DNA of 64,000 nucleotides from Alentia gelatinosa. Lineage: Eukaryota; Annelida; Polychaeta; Phyllodocida; Polynoidae. The position numbers and the translations under genes were made by a program. The notes below the pieces were generated by a model that saw nothing but the letters and a program-made list of their open reading frames with translations, did not search any database and was not told the origin of the DNA. The DNA lies in the NCBI GenBank assembly GCA_950022655.1, contig OX465587.1, forward strand, positions 24,307,716 through 24,371,715, in the 5' to 3' direction. Shown in pieces: positions 1 to 11,924 of the stretch (within the stretch, counting starts at the first letter, position 1; each line of letters opens with the position of its first letter).

Positions 1-2211
1 TAGGGGATTAATGCCCTACAATTGCCAGACGACATTCGGCCGATTTCCAAAGGTCATTGGGCGCCAAGGGAACATGTCGGCCTCCGCAGTGACCTTTGCG
101 TTGGGCCTGGGGAGCGGTCCGAGTGTCAGCCGATATAAAGCCCTAAGTCTTACCGTGCTGTGAGCTGCTCATGTCAAACTCTCACACGGAATTGCTCCCA
201 CTGAGACAGTCAGAGTGACGTCTTGCCCGCCCCTTGCGCCCACCCCACCACCGCCAGGGGGCATGGCAGGCGCCTTCTCACAACCCATCAAGGACTGCCC
301 CGCCATGAATAATTCCACCTATTTCACCAACAGCCTCCCAATATGGCTCTCCATCTTTTTACAGAATTATAAAACAAAACCTATTGAGAAGGGAAATGGG
401 CCAAGCTGGGATAAAAAAAAACGTTTAAAAAGAAGCTGTGCATCAACAACAAAGTTCAGCGCTATGATGATAACAGGAGAAAAGACGATGATTCGTAACA
501 GGAGAGATGTTTTGTTATTGTATTGATTTTTTGACTGCTCCGTATTCCTAATGGGGCAGGTAATTAATCTCACGAACAGGTGTACCGTGCAAACAATACC
601 TTCAGGAATGTATCACGTCTTCTCGATTTTCGGCTTTAATCTTGCCTTTTTTCACTTCCGTCCATGAGAAAACATAACCTTATCGTTGCTGTAATATTAG
701 TTCTTCACATAGGCCATCCTCTTAAATTTACATTTTCTATAGCAAATAAATGGGTACTACGTAAAGGCAGATGCCTTGGGCTGTTACGCCGCGCCTACTT
801 ATCTATAATTCAATGTAATCCTAGAGAGGGATGTCATTAGCTCCGTCAAGGCTAAGCCCTTAGAACGAAAGGATTATAAAGATTTTCATTGGAGTTTGCA
901 GCGTATATTGTATATACAAACGTGGATCTCTGCTAAAGAACCTCCTAATACTACATCTATTAACTTCCCATATTGCCATATTAGCTGGACAATTTTATTT
1001 AGATCCTGGCTTGTTACATTGGCATACAGAGAACACGTTCATTGGCGTCACATGAACATATACGTCTGTGATATGCAAGAGATAACATCAATTTTGTATA
1101 CGTCTGTAGATGTGGGAGGATGCATGCATGTATGCATGTATATGTACATATATACGTATATATCATATGTAATGTACATGTATGTATTAATTCCCCCAAT
1201 AACATATACACATTTCAGAATACATATCTCACCCGACACATATGTTCACAAACGCATAATTAACAAAAACACTAATATTTGTTGATATTTCCGAGTGATA
1301 GCGCAAGAGTCACTCTTTCCAACCACAAAACAGCGCTGCTGGCAAATGAGGAGTTTCTGAATTCACGGCGGGGCTGGGCTCAATGCGACGTCTGTGCGTG
1401 TATTCCGGGCACAGACCGGGGAACAGAAGGCACTAATGGTGCTGTGGTTGTGCACGCCCGCGGCCCTCTCACTCAGTGATCCTCGTCAGGCACTTAGATT
1501 CCTCGTAGGAGTCTGGAGCCTGAGACAAGGTGCAAAGATAAAGCCAATTTCAACAGGCCGATCATTCGGCAAAGATCGGCAGTCGGGAACCACCACCGTA
1601 AGATTTGTTGTGGTATACGGACGCCAGATCGGTGAATGGAAACGAGACCTGCAGAGAATGCTCACTGATTTATTTGGCATAGATTATGTAACGTGGCCAC
1701 CATCGACAGATTTTCTCACAGAAGATCTGTGTGCACCTGGAAAATACAACAGAAACAGTGCATACACTGATACACTCAGCGATAAATTGATACCGACATG
1801 CAGTCGGTGGCAACACCAACATACTTTTAGGGTAGCTCAAAAGGTCCCCACTCACCACAGAGAAAATCCGTCGGTGGTAGCCTTGTTACACGCCCCCCTG
1901 AGTAGGTGTTCTTCACTAATGGAGGTGAAAAGGTAGGTGTTCTTCACTAATGGAGGTGCAAAAGAAGTGAGTGATAATTTGGAAATGTCACAACTCTTGC
2001 CTTGCTCACATATGTAATTAAAGTGTTCCATGTGAAAAACATGTCCTGGGTTTTAGCATTATATCTTCCTGCTCTGGGATGGGTGTAGAGTCAACGGAAC
2101 CATGGTAAAACATTGACAGACAGTTGAATTTGGTAAGAACAAAGAGCCAGAATATAGGTTCTGTCCCCCGACCACCTAGTGACTGTTTCATGAACTAACA
2201 ATGGCTCTGTC

Positions 2212-2214
<3 letters not shown>
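1..2214. other. intergenic stretch, no gene recognised
   Basis: No coding region is recognised. A TATA-like string (GATATAAAGC) lies near position 131, with an inverted pair of AAAGGTCA/TGACCTTT motifs near 48 and 90, so a promoter is possible but unsupported. Positions 1100-1200 are low-complexity ATGT/TA-rich sequence. An open frame at 1394-1936 (+) has no recognisable domain. A ~30-bp direct duplication (unit GTGTTCTTCACTAATGGAGG) lies at 1902-1960. Confidence 0.5.

Positions 2215-2272
<58 letters not shown>
2215..2272. repeat. (TA)n microsatellite
   Basis: About 29 uninterrupted TA dinucleotides. Confidence 0.97.
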
Positions 2273-2274
<2 letters not shown>

Positions 2275-3055
2275 AAATTAATCTAGGAGCATTCTATGCA
2301 GGTCTCAGTTCAATCCACCGATCGGACGTTGGCCAAAAAAATCTCTCGGTGGTTCCTGTCTGCAGATCGTTGGACACCAAATAATCGGCCAATGAAAACG
2401 GGCTTATACAAGACATGTTGAATGAGGGAGGGATTGTCTTTCTGACGTGGCATTGTACGTGTGTGTACCGTCTTTGTATAACCATATTGTTATATTCAAC
2501 AGGCTCTGAAAACCAAGCCCATTAAGATTGAATAAGTCTAATAGTATGAGAAAACCTTGTTCTCCAAGTCGCTATTTTGACAATTGGAGGTCTTTTTATA
2601 GGACAAAGGGCCGAGAATGGCATCTCTACAGCTCAGTCACTACGAGTTCTCTTATCATCTAAATATCATGAATAAAGCACCATTTATCCAATTTTTAACT
2701 TTGCTTCTGGGCGAGTTTTTGAATTTCGCCGCCGTACATGCCCCGTGCGCCACATACATACCCCTAGACTTGCTCAAGCCTTTGATTATGAACATGTATC
2801 CCAACGAGGAGGGTAGCTATAGGATGCAGGACTGGAGTCAGTCTAACATACCCCGTACGTCACCTAGGTGTCGTACGGATATTAAGACGACATGGGTAAG
2901 AGCGGGCAGTATGTGTAGGATATACTACCACAGGTATATAATAATAGTAGTTGCTTAATGATCTTCTGTTGGTCATCAGCCAATGAAGTTTTGAAAATAC
3001 GAATTGCATCAGAAGACCGTTGGTTGCATTGTATTCTTGTTACTATTGGTAACAG

Positions 3056-3343
3056 TAAGGTCTGGCATCCACCTACTACGATAGAAATTTAGATCTACCG
3101 ATTTGGCACCGATACAAAAAGCAAATATCGGAGACATATCGTGAAGGTGCAAAATCGTAGACATCTGTCTAGACATGCCAATCCACCACGCATCGTATTG
3201 GGTTTTTTCGGTGCCTAATCGCAGTAATGTGGTCAACTGCCCCGATATTAGGTGACCTTCCGACGCGATTTTGATTTTTTATCGGGAGGTGCATCGTAGA
3301 CTATATCGATGCCATATCGTAGTGGGTGGCCGCCGGGCCTAAG
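3056..3343. mobile_element. MITE-like element with ~27-bp imperfect terminal inverted repeats
   Basis: The left end reads TAAGGTCTGGCATCCACC and continues to CTACTACGATA. The right end, reverse-complemented, reads TTAGGCCCGGCGGCCACC and continues to CACTACGATA, so the two ends pair over about 27 bp with a few mismatches. The ~290-bp interior has no coding capacity and is rich in ATCG/CGAT motifs. The superfamily is not assigned and the target-site duplication is unclear. Confidence 0.6.
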
Positions 3344-5620
3344 TATCTTGTTCTTAGTCCCAGTGAATACTTGTTTACCGTCATAATTGTATGGGATAAA
3401 AATCAGATTGCCCAGAGCTGTAGTCAACTTGACATCAGCTTATGTAGGCGGGAATGCAAATTTAATTACATACCATGACAATGAATTATGAGCTATCTTT
3501 ATCTATGAAAAATGGCGGAATGGCAAATGGATTCACGCCAAAAACACCCAAAGGCAATCAATACTATCTAAATGATATAGAGAATCTGTTCCCTGTCGCA
3601 TGTATGTACATTGTGTACATGCATATATATATATACAGTGTAGTGCTGAACACTTCCCCTATTCTCATACATAGCTGCTCCATATTGTTTCTAATACGTG
3701 TACTTTCTCATACTGACAGTGAATGCTTGTCGCAATGACTATTTTTCCTATCCGGTTGTGGCGGCACATGATAACACAGTAACGCTGTGACATGGACGTG
3801 GTGGGGGAGATAGCGTCATTCAAATGGACGTATCATAGTGCATCGATAAGCGCGAGTCTCGTCTCGCGAGATTTAGCGCGACCTATGGTGCATATACACG
3901 AGTGTGGCCTTCTCTCACAACGCCATCTAGCCATCCCACTCCCCGATAAGCCACTCCCACGATGACATTTCTCTGCATATGCCAAAAAAACAGCTCTTTG
4001 TTACAGGAGTCCCCCAAAAGCAATGAGCAGACGGTCTACTCCAGAGGTTATCACAACTTTAAATTCCGAGGATCTGGAATTCAATAGCACCAACAATGAA
4101 ATGATTTTCTATATTGACTGTGGACATAACCTTGGTAGCCGCTGTTGTCACAAAGTGGAAATACGTTACCATTGTTATATAAAAAAAATCAGGGCGTAGT
4201 TGCTATAAGTTTCAAGAAGTACCACCTTCAATTTAAGTTGGTGGTTTTGTGATATTATTGATGCAGCTTTGTTGTTATAAAACGCCAGGGTGTAGTTGCT
4301 GTTAAGGAATTCACCGTACATAAAGATGCCAAATGCAATAAGCTTTGATCCAAGCGGCATAGTGAACGCAGAATAGCGTCCTAGAACGACCCCTTCCCCT
4401 AGAAGGCGTCCCCCTTGGACTTCAAGAAATGAAGAATTATGGCTATGAGTTCGGTTCTCCTTGTCGCGGCGATAAATATTTATACACGTAATTTTGGAAC
4501 GGTTGTAGGATTTCTAAAGGAGTCACGCTACTGTGGGTAAATAGAAAGTTAATGTGGTGCTAGAACCGGTGAAGATGTAGCACGACATAGCGTGACCATC
4601 AATGTAGAAAAGGGAAACGCGAAAACGGCAAGGACTCTTTGCAGCTTTCAGAAGTGGCTTCTCAGCGTTATAAAAGTGTCTTCTGCGTGTGTAATCTTCA
4701 CGCATTATACGACGAATTGAAGGGGACACAGAGGCGAGAATGGATTTGAAAAGCATTTCTCGATATCTTATTTATATCGTAATAGTAGAATCTATTGATA
4801 ATTTTCTATGAAGAATTAGGATAACATAAGTTCCATCCGCCCTCAGGCTTCATGCAAGCAGAAGATGGTTTCCTGTTTGGCGAAGATTTTGCCGAAATCA
4901 CCGTATAGGCCATTAGGTGTGTGATAAATATGATATCAAAATCATCTGAACGTCTCAGTGTTAAGAAGCTATTGTCAGCAGAGCATCTAGAAGAACTTAA
5001 GTGCATAAATAAGTCGCCGGTGTTTGATGTCGGTGTTTTGAACACTGCTTTTGAAATGAGAGAATCAAAAGACTGCGTGTCATCAAATGGGAGTAGCTCG
5101 CACCTGCAATGATACAAAACTGCATCAAAGCCGTTTCTCTGAAATGAAAGGAGCTTTGGTATCAGAAATAAACATTTCGCTGGCGGCGATATACTTTTAT
5201 CTCAAAGCAGGGTATACTGTAGCGCTGCATGTAAGTTGACACAAAATACATTAGAATGTCAGGAAGAATTATGCAGCAGGGAAACGATAAGAAGTGCCTC
5301 ATTCATCTTACATTGTCAAAATATAATTTGCATTTGTAAATGAGGTTATTAAATTTCTAAAACGCAATTACCGGAGACATTTTTCACTGTCGTTCCCATG
5401 TGACTAAATTCCCCGAGATTTCACGAACGTCAGTCTGATTATGTGTTTGAAATATGGACTGCAGTTTTAAGTCATAAGACACGTGCTAGCACCAACTTGA
5501 TATATAGGAAGCCATACATATTTTAATCCATTCTACAGAAGCAGGTCGATGATAAAAAAGGGACGGGGTTGAAAGGACCTTTCATATTGTAGTTGTGTTT
5601 ATGTCAACTCTTTGTACTTT

Positions 5621-5991
5621 TACAGCATAATAGAATCAAACGTTTCCCTGCCTTTCTCCCAAACCTTCCTCCATCTTAGACTCTGTGTCCCTTATTACTT
5701 TCTGCCCTCCTCATACCGCAGTAAATTTGCAGAAAAGGAAAAGTTCATTCTTGCAGTTATTCATTATTACTGTATTTAATCCCTGCAGGCAAATGCATCA
5801 AATACCTTTTCTATTTTCAGATCAGTCCCATGAGAGTCATCACACCCGAAGACAACAGCGGGTTTCCCAGTCTGCAGTTATAAAACAAACACGCGAGGTC
5901 GTTCTTTCACACGAAATAAAAAAGACAACCCAACAAACCTGCCCTGCAGATGAGTGGTTGCTACTAGCTCTCCCCAAAACAAAAAGAAACA
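5621..5991 (+). promoter_or_regulatory. probable 5' UTR with a 3' splice site at 5819-5820
   Basis: A pyrimidine-rich tract (CCTTTTCTATTTTCAG) ends at 5820, just upstream of the long coding exon. This suggests a 5' UTR intron acceptor, with UTR running from 5821 to 5991. The start-codon context AACAATG has A at -3. The upstream exon and promoter were not located. Confidence 0.45.
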
Positions 5992-8145
5992 ATGTTTTCT
6001 CAGGATAAAGAGGACGCTATTACTAATACTGTACAGAGGAGCTTCCCAGCTGCTTTGAAATATGCTTTTAAATTCAGGCCAATATTTTCATTTCTGCTCC
6101 TGGCATCTGGGTTGACATTTGCTATTTTCACCGTTTTCAACAGCCCAACTACAATGACAGTCGTCGGAATATCTGAGCTCATTCAAACTCCTGTGGAAAC
6201 ACGAACTATGGATTATTCCCGTTTGGGGACATTAAATGCATCCAAAAGCCAGCAGCCGGAAAACGCAACAGAAGGGCCTTTACTGACATTATTTACTACA
6301 TTTAAGAACCGCAGGGACAGATGGCGGATTCACTGGAACGTGTTAAAGAATTGGTCCCTTTTTCAACCCAAAGTCAGAGTGATTCTTTTCAATGATAGAA
6401 CGGACGAAAGCCTCCTTCATTTTGCTCGGGAGATGAACTGGACAATTCTCCCGGTCCCTGCAAAGAGTGTCTACGGGACCCCGCTGTTGAAACACATGTT
6501 TTTCACGTGCCAGAAGCACGTTCCGAACAGCATGTTCTACGGCTACGCCAATGGGGACATCCTCTTTGACCAGGGTCTAATTGAGACTCTGGAGCTGGTG
6601 GGGTCACACATAGACACCCTCATCCCATCTCTAATCATAGGGCGACGAACTAATTTCAAAGTGAGAGGTAGGAGGATTACCTCGCTCAGTGAGGTGCGAA
6701 CCCTCGCCAATAGTGAAGGGAAATTATTCCGCAGCGACGCGGAGGACTATTTCTTTCTCGCACACAACGAGTTTCCATGGAAAGCTGTGCCTAATATTGT
6801 CATCGGACGACCGGCTTATGATAACTTCCTGGTGGCCACGGCGACAAAATATGCAATGGCTGTTATTGACGCTACACGCACATTGATTGCTTTACACCAA
6901 ACAGGCATCGATGGAGATTTCGCCGGGCATCGAAACCGGGATGCTCACTATAACTCGCGCGTGATCGGTAACTTTGACTATAGTAAAGGGCTAACGAGCA
7001 GCTCACAGTTTGTGACCCAGTACACCAGGGAGGGCAGGATGGTGCTGTGGCGCAGGCCTGGGGTGGGCGCCCCAGCCATGCTTCTCACCCCAGCCACGCC
7101 AGTCACAGAGCCAACCAACTCCAGCTCCTCAGTTGTTAACCAACGCGTGGATCCTGATATGAGCAGCTCAGTTGATAATGTTATATCGAGCTGGATTAGA
7201 AAAAATCTCACAGATTCATCTTCATTTGATACGACACGGAACACTTCGGTTGAAGGGGAGTATAATACTATCCTCCATGATGAGATCGCCTTGAATGCAT
7301 CAGTTCCCACTGAGCCGGTGAAAGATCTACTCACGTTGTTCACAGTGTTCAATACGAATCCAGGTTTGCGTCATATTCACCTCAATGTTATCAAAAACTG
7401 GGCCATTTACCATCCAAACGTGGCAACTGTTCTCTTCTCTGACTTCAAAGATGCGGCGGTTGATATGGCCGCAAGGAAGTTGAACTGGACAGTCCTACCT
7501 AGGGCCCAGCAGATCGGGAAAGTCTTGCCTCTGAAGAAAATGTTTTTGCAAGTGCAGAGTGTTTTCCCGAATAGTAAGTTTTATGGGTATCTGAATGGCG
7601 ACATGGTGTTCGGAGGCGGGCTCGTGGAGACTGTGAGTGTTGTGTATAGGACGCTGGAGAACCTGGACAATGCTTTGTTGGTCGGGGTGAAAAATCGATA
7701 CCTTATCAGTGAAGGTCAGAGCCTGTTTGACCCCATGGAGATCAACACAATCATAAAGGCCAAAGCCTCAAACACACATCCCGACTTCGACGAGAACTTT
7801 CTCCTCGCTCATTATATGTTTCCATGGCAACATATACCAGACCTTGTGATTGGTCGATCGGTGTATGACAACTACCTGGTGGCTCTAGCCTTGCGCCATG
7901 AGTTCGCAGTGATAGACTCGACGCGGACATTAATTGCCTTGGACCAAATGACAAGCGATACCACACTCATTCAAAATGAACTCGAAGATTTTGACCCCAA
8001 TTTGCTGGGAGCTCTGGATTATACCAGTGGTTTTGCTTCTTCAGCACAATACGAGACCACGTATGATGATCGAGGCAATATCCATCTGTGGAAAAGGCAA
8101 AAAGACAGCAAACAACGTACCCTAGAGTCTTATAAGAGAAAATAG
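5992..8145 (+). CDS. type II membrane protein with two tandem glycosyltransferase-like domains (717 aa)
   Basis: An uninterrupted 717-codon frame. Residues about 29-49 (FRPIFSFLLLASG then LTFAIFTVF) form one hydrophobic helix after a short N-terminal tail with basic residues near it, giving Golgi type II topology. Two homologous domains follow, about 97-354 and 446-702, joined by a Ser/Thr-rich linker. Each has LLTLFT.F, a LN/WNV.KNW motif, a YGY.NGD motif (NGD at 187-189 and 535-537), an FLAH..FPW motif, VIGR..YDN.LV and IDxTRTLIAL. The NGD aspartate in the YGY.NGD context resembles the metal/nucleotide-sugar site of GT-A transferases, so a transferase role in the secretory pathway is inferred. 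The substrate is unknown. Several N-x-S/T sequons fit a luminal domain. The start is the first ATG and directly precedes the anchor. No intron interrupts it. The call as a coding gene is firm; the enzyme function is not. Confidence 0.85.
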   Translation: MFSQDKEDAITNTVQRSFPAALKYAFKFRPIFSFLLLASGLTFAIFTVFNSPTTMTVVGISELIQTPVETRTMDYSRLGTLNASKSQQPENATEGPLLTLFTTFKNRRDRWRIHWNVLKNWSLFQPKVRVILFNDRTDESLLHFAREMNWTILPVPAKSVYGTPLLKHMFFTCQKHVPNSMFYGYANGDILFDQGLIETLELVGSHIDTLIPSLIIGRRTNFKVRGRRITSLSEVRTLANSEGKLFRSDAEDYFFLAHNEFPWKAVPNIVIGRPAYDNFLVATATKYAMAVIDATRTLIALHQTGIDGDFAGHRNRDAHYNSRVIGNFDYSKGLTSSSQFVTQYTREGRMVLWRRPGVGAPAMLLTPATPVTEPTNSSSSVVNQRVDPDMSSSVDNVISSWIRKNLTDSSSFDTTRNTSVEGEYNTILHDEIALNASVPTEPVKDLLTLFTVFNTNPGLRHIHLNVIKNWAIYHPNVATVLFSDFKDAAVDMAARKLNWTVLPRAQQIGKVLPLKKMFLQVQSVFPNSKFYGYLNGDMVFGGGLVETVSVVYRTLENLDNALLVGVKNRYLISEGQSLFDPMEINTIIKAKASNTHPDFDENFLLAHYMFPWQHIPDLVIGRSVYDNYLVALALRHEFAVIDSTRTLIALDQMTSDTTLIQNELEDFDPNLLGALDYTSGFASSAQYETTYDDRGNIHLWKRQKDSKQRTLESYKRK

Positions 8146-8219
8146 AGAATGTAGGAAACAAAGCATACCATCAAATCACTTTTTATTTGCCTTCTAATGT
8201 CGTTTCAATGAAAGTCACA

Positions 8220-8282
8220 AATAAAGATAAGATTTAGGTATTGTCAGAGTAAATATTTTCTAAACGTAATTTGGAGAATAAA
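8220..8282 (+). terminator. candidate polyadenylation signals of the two-domain transferase-like gene
   Basis: AATAAA occurs at 8220-8225 and again at 8277-8282, which is 75-135 nt after the stop codon. This is a fitting position for 3' end formation. Confidence 0.55.
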
Positions 8283-10278
8283 CACTGTTCACAGTAGACA
8301 GGGGGGACATCTGATCGTCCTCATGTGCAGAACACGGTGATGGGGTAAACCCTCCTACAACGTCTATCCGGCCCTATTCCCTATTCATTAAAATCCTCAA
8401 TTGTGTCCAAGTGGTAAGATTTTCTATGATCTATGGCTTAAGAGTTGATAAGAAATTATTTGATAACATATCTGAAAAAGGATGAATATTTCCCTGGAAG
8501 TAGGAGACATAAGACACTTTCTTCTATTCTCTGGATTGTTATGAGGACGTTATACCTACACGTTCGTGATCAATGATACATATCAGCAGTGAGATACAAG
8601 TGGGGTATGGTTGATACTGGAAGTAATATCTCTTCTACATACCACAAAAGCATACACATATTATATATTTTCCCACAGACTTAACATTGGAGTGATAGGG
8701 GTGAGAAATAATCTGTACAGCACTCGATCCATAGGCACTGAAAACATGCCTTTCATTTTGATATGCTACCTAATCTTACTCGGCTTTCCCTCGTAAAATT
8801 GCTGCGCAACCAAAACATATGGCGTCTTTTCAGTGGCTATCTCGATGCAGTTCCTTCCTAATATTCTAGGTTAGTACGGTAGCCGGTAAGGCTCTACCAA
8901 TATTGTCCAATTCTTATATTTTGTTGACAATAAAATATATGTTTTTTTTCCGTTATGTATAGAAAGTAGCTCTCGCCAGATATAAGGGGACCGTTGAATA
9001 CTGATATACACAAAGACTAAGTTTGTACAAATATATAGATTCCAACACTTTCAATAGCTAATGACATACACCAATTACAAGGGTATATATTATTCCTCGC
9101 TCAGGAAAGGCCATAAACCTTAGGCCTGCGCTGTAGAACCCTAGAGACCAGCTCAAGAGGAATTTACATTCCACCGCGAGGAGCAGAATGCAGTACGTTT
9201 CCATGGGCAGACGACATTTAGAAGCGCTCTTGTGATTGGGTGGACGAGGTGAGCAGCTCAGGCATGCCATCTGACGGCACCTATAGGAACCACACGTCTT
9301 TTCGCCCAGGGCCGGAGCTCTTTAGTCACGGGTAGTGTGTAAAATGGGAAGTTAAACACTTATACTAATAGGAAGGCGAGATACAAATTTAAAATAGCAT
9401 TTTTCTTTGAAAATAATGAAGCCTAAAGCGCTTTCGTGAAGAGGGTTATCTTTTTATACGGGTGCCAGGACTGACATATCTAACCCAAATGTCTACAACA
9501 TGGAGATCTTATTATATTATATATTTGATGTAAGTAGGGGAAGTCCTTGACTCATCAAACATAGAAATTGAAAGTAAAATCTTACAAGGTATTCAAATCT
9601 TTACTAATGTATAAGTCATGGTCAAGTATGGCTATCGGAAATTTACCTCGTTTGGATATCTACATGTATATGTATATGTATATATGGAGCTAACGTCTAC
9701 CAATTATTTTCGTTCTGTATAGTTTTGTCCGATAATAGCTGTATCTCTTCAATAATGACAAATCTTTGATTAATATATATTGAGCCCCCCCCCCCCCCGC
9801 CATTTTCATCCTAAGATTTGTTTTTCATTGAATTTCCATAAGAGTGACCTCCTTAAAAAGCGAGACCCAACAGAGGGTCAGCTCCTTAAAATCCCGTTAT
9901 CTAAAGAGTTCCATTCTAGAGTTGGCCATTCAGGATCTGGTAGCTATTTCTTCTGTAAATGTCTCCATTTGACTTTTATTAGAGGTCAAAAGTCATCATA
10001 TTTGACGAAAGGATTTGAACACCATGAAGTCATCAGCATTTATGACGATTAAAGGATGTGTCATCTCTTATAGTTTGAAATGACTCCTACCTCCTCGTAC
10101 CACTGCACATCCTGCTGCACATCCCACTATCTACTCGTAGAAGACCGAAATACAACCATTATTTAACAGTTACTCTTAAAAGATAACTTCTTATCTTGAG
10201 TATAGCATCATTCTTCATGGGACCCGGTTGCAAAACAATTGAACAAGTTCTACTGTACCGCTATCTTATAATATTAGG
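8283..10278. other. gene-less AT-rich stretch
   Basis: Only short, unsupported frames. It contains a poly-C run at 9785-9798 and a TATATG-rich patch near 9664. No RNA gene or transposon end was recognised. Confidence 0.5.
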
Positions 10279-11718
10279 AAACGTCCTTACTGTGGACGAA
10301 ACGGTTCCTATTCGAGGTCAGTCTTCAATTTCATACTGCCTGACGCCATAGACCCTCTTCACACTGGCGCCATCTTGTAATGGCCGCCTATGTAGGTCAC
10401 GCGAAAACGAGGCGTGCGACGTTACTCCTGAGCGTTTAGCATAGAAAAAACTGTTTTTTCTAACTCGGAAAATGGACATTGCTCTTGCTTTGTGAATAAT
10501 AGGCCGATATCCATAGATAAATCATTGTTAGAAAGCTAGGACTCTGATCTATTTGTTGATATACATATCATAAACCTATTTCTTGGCTAAGCCTTCCCTT
10601 GATAGCTTGAACTTTAGAATTTGTTAAGCAAAAAATATTAAAACATGTTTCTTTCTACCTTCACAGTGATTTTATGAAAAATCTATCGCGATGACCTATA
10701 GAAATAACCATCCCATCTTCTTAGATACTTCAAGACGATTAAAATGATACCTATGTTCCCAGGCTGTGATAGATATTTCTTGGTGTAATATAACATTATG
10801 ACAGATGAAAAAGAATATAAATGTATGATATTGGCAAGGGAATATCGGCGTCCTTACCAATATAATTTTATTGATTATCAAAATTCCTGATAGGAAATGC
10901 ATGTTATTTATATAAGAATTATCTATCATTTATATAAGAAATAGATATAAAAAATAAACATTGGGCTACGATTATGGGTGGGCTGGCTGAACATTTAATA
11001 TGGTTAAAATCACAATTCATGTATCTAGTTTAATGGAGCATTCATAGGAGATAGTGCCCCATAGAATACAGTCAATCTTATTGACTAAATTTGAATTAGA
11101 GGTAATTATTTGCTTGTGCTTTTCTAACTTGAAACATTGTCAAGCCATTGCTGCAACAACTAAATGATAATAACAATGTATCTATGTGTTATTATTACAA
11201 AGTGCACATATGCACACACTTGCAAATAGATTTGTAAAAGGAACCAGTAAAACTCATAATTGTTGCCCAAAACATTTTGAAAATATCCATGAAAACATTC
11301 CCACAGATAATCCCAAAAATATTCCTAAGACTTTACTATAGCAGCTATAATGTGGCAGAGTCCAGTGTTTTCACACCTTGTTCCAGATGTCAAGACTCTC
11401 CACTCAGGTGTTATGCCTCAGGAGGTGTGATAGAAAAGCAAACTGTGAAAAATACGGGCTGTATCTGTGAATTTAAGCTTCTACACATAGTTACCCACTG
11501 CACAGTGAAACCACACTAGGTCGCACACCTCGTTTTCGATTAAACACAGTGACGCTGGTTTTTCGGCAAGTGATGCATGGTTACATAAGACCAGCGCAAC
11601 CCGTTATCACCGCGACCGACGCGCCACGCTTATGTGAAAGTGGTGAATAGGCGGAAAGCAGTATGAAATCGAAGACTGGCCGAGAACAAGCAGCGTTTCG
11701 TCCACAGTGAGGACGTTT
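10279..11718. mobile_element. 1.4 kb structure bounded by long inverted repeats
   Basis: The left arm (10279-10420) begins AAACGTCCTTACTGTGGACG and ends near CGAAAACGAGGCGTGCGAC. The right arm (about 11520-11718) is its diverged reverse complement: it ends CCACAGTGAGGACGTTT and contains GTCGCACACCTCGTTTTCG. Shared blocks include GTGGACGAAACG and CAGTCTTC(A/G)ATTTCATACTGC. The ~1.1 kb between the arms has no recognised transposase. It could be a foldback or non-autonomous element, or two oppositely inserted MITEs. Confidence 0.6.
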
Positions 11719-11924
11719 GCTAATTATTATATACCTTAAATTGATGAAAAAACGACATTTTGATGACTTATTAAATCACTCTCACAGCGGGCACGAACAT
11801 TATTATTACTGCACCCCTAGCAGCGGGCAGTATTTCATAGACATTCGCACACAGGTATATAATAATAAAAAAAAACATGTATAACTATTTGGCGGGCAAT
11901 AACAATCAGCTACCAGGTAGGCTT

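Noticed and set aside
215..526. 103-codon frame downstream of a TATA-like motif
   Set aside because: Proline-rich then low-complexity, no recognised domain. The AT-rich second half looks non-coding.
1394..1936. 180-codon open frame on the plus strand
   Set aside because: No signal peptide, domain or splice support. Kept as a finding about repeats, not as a gene.
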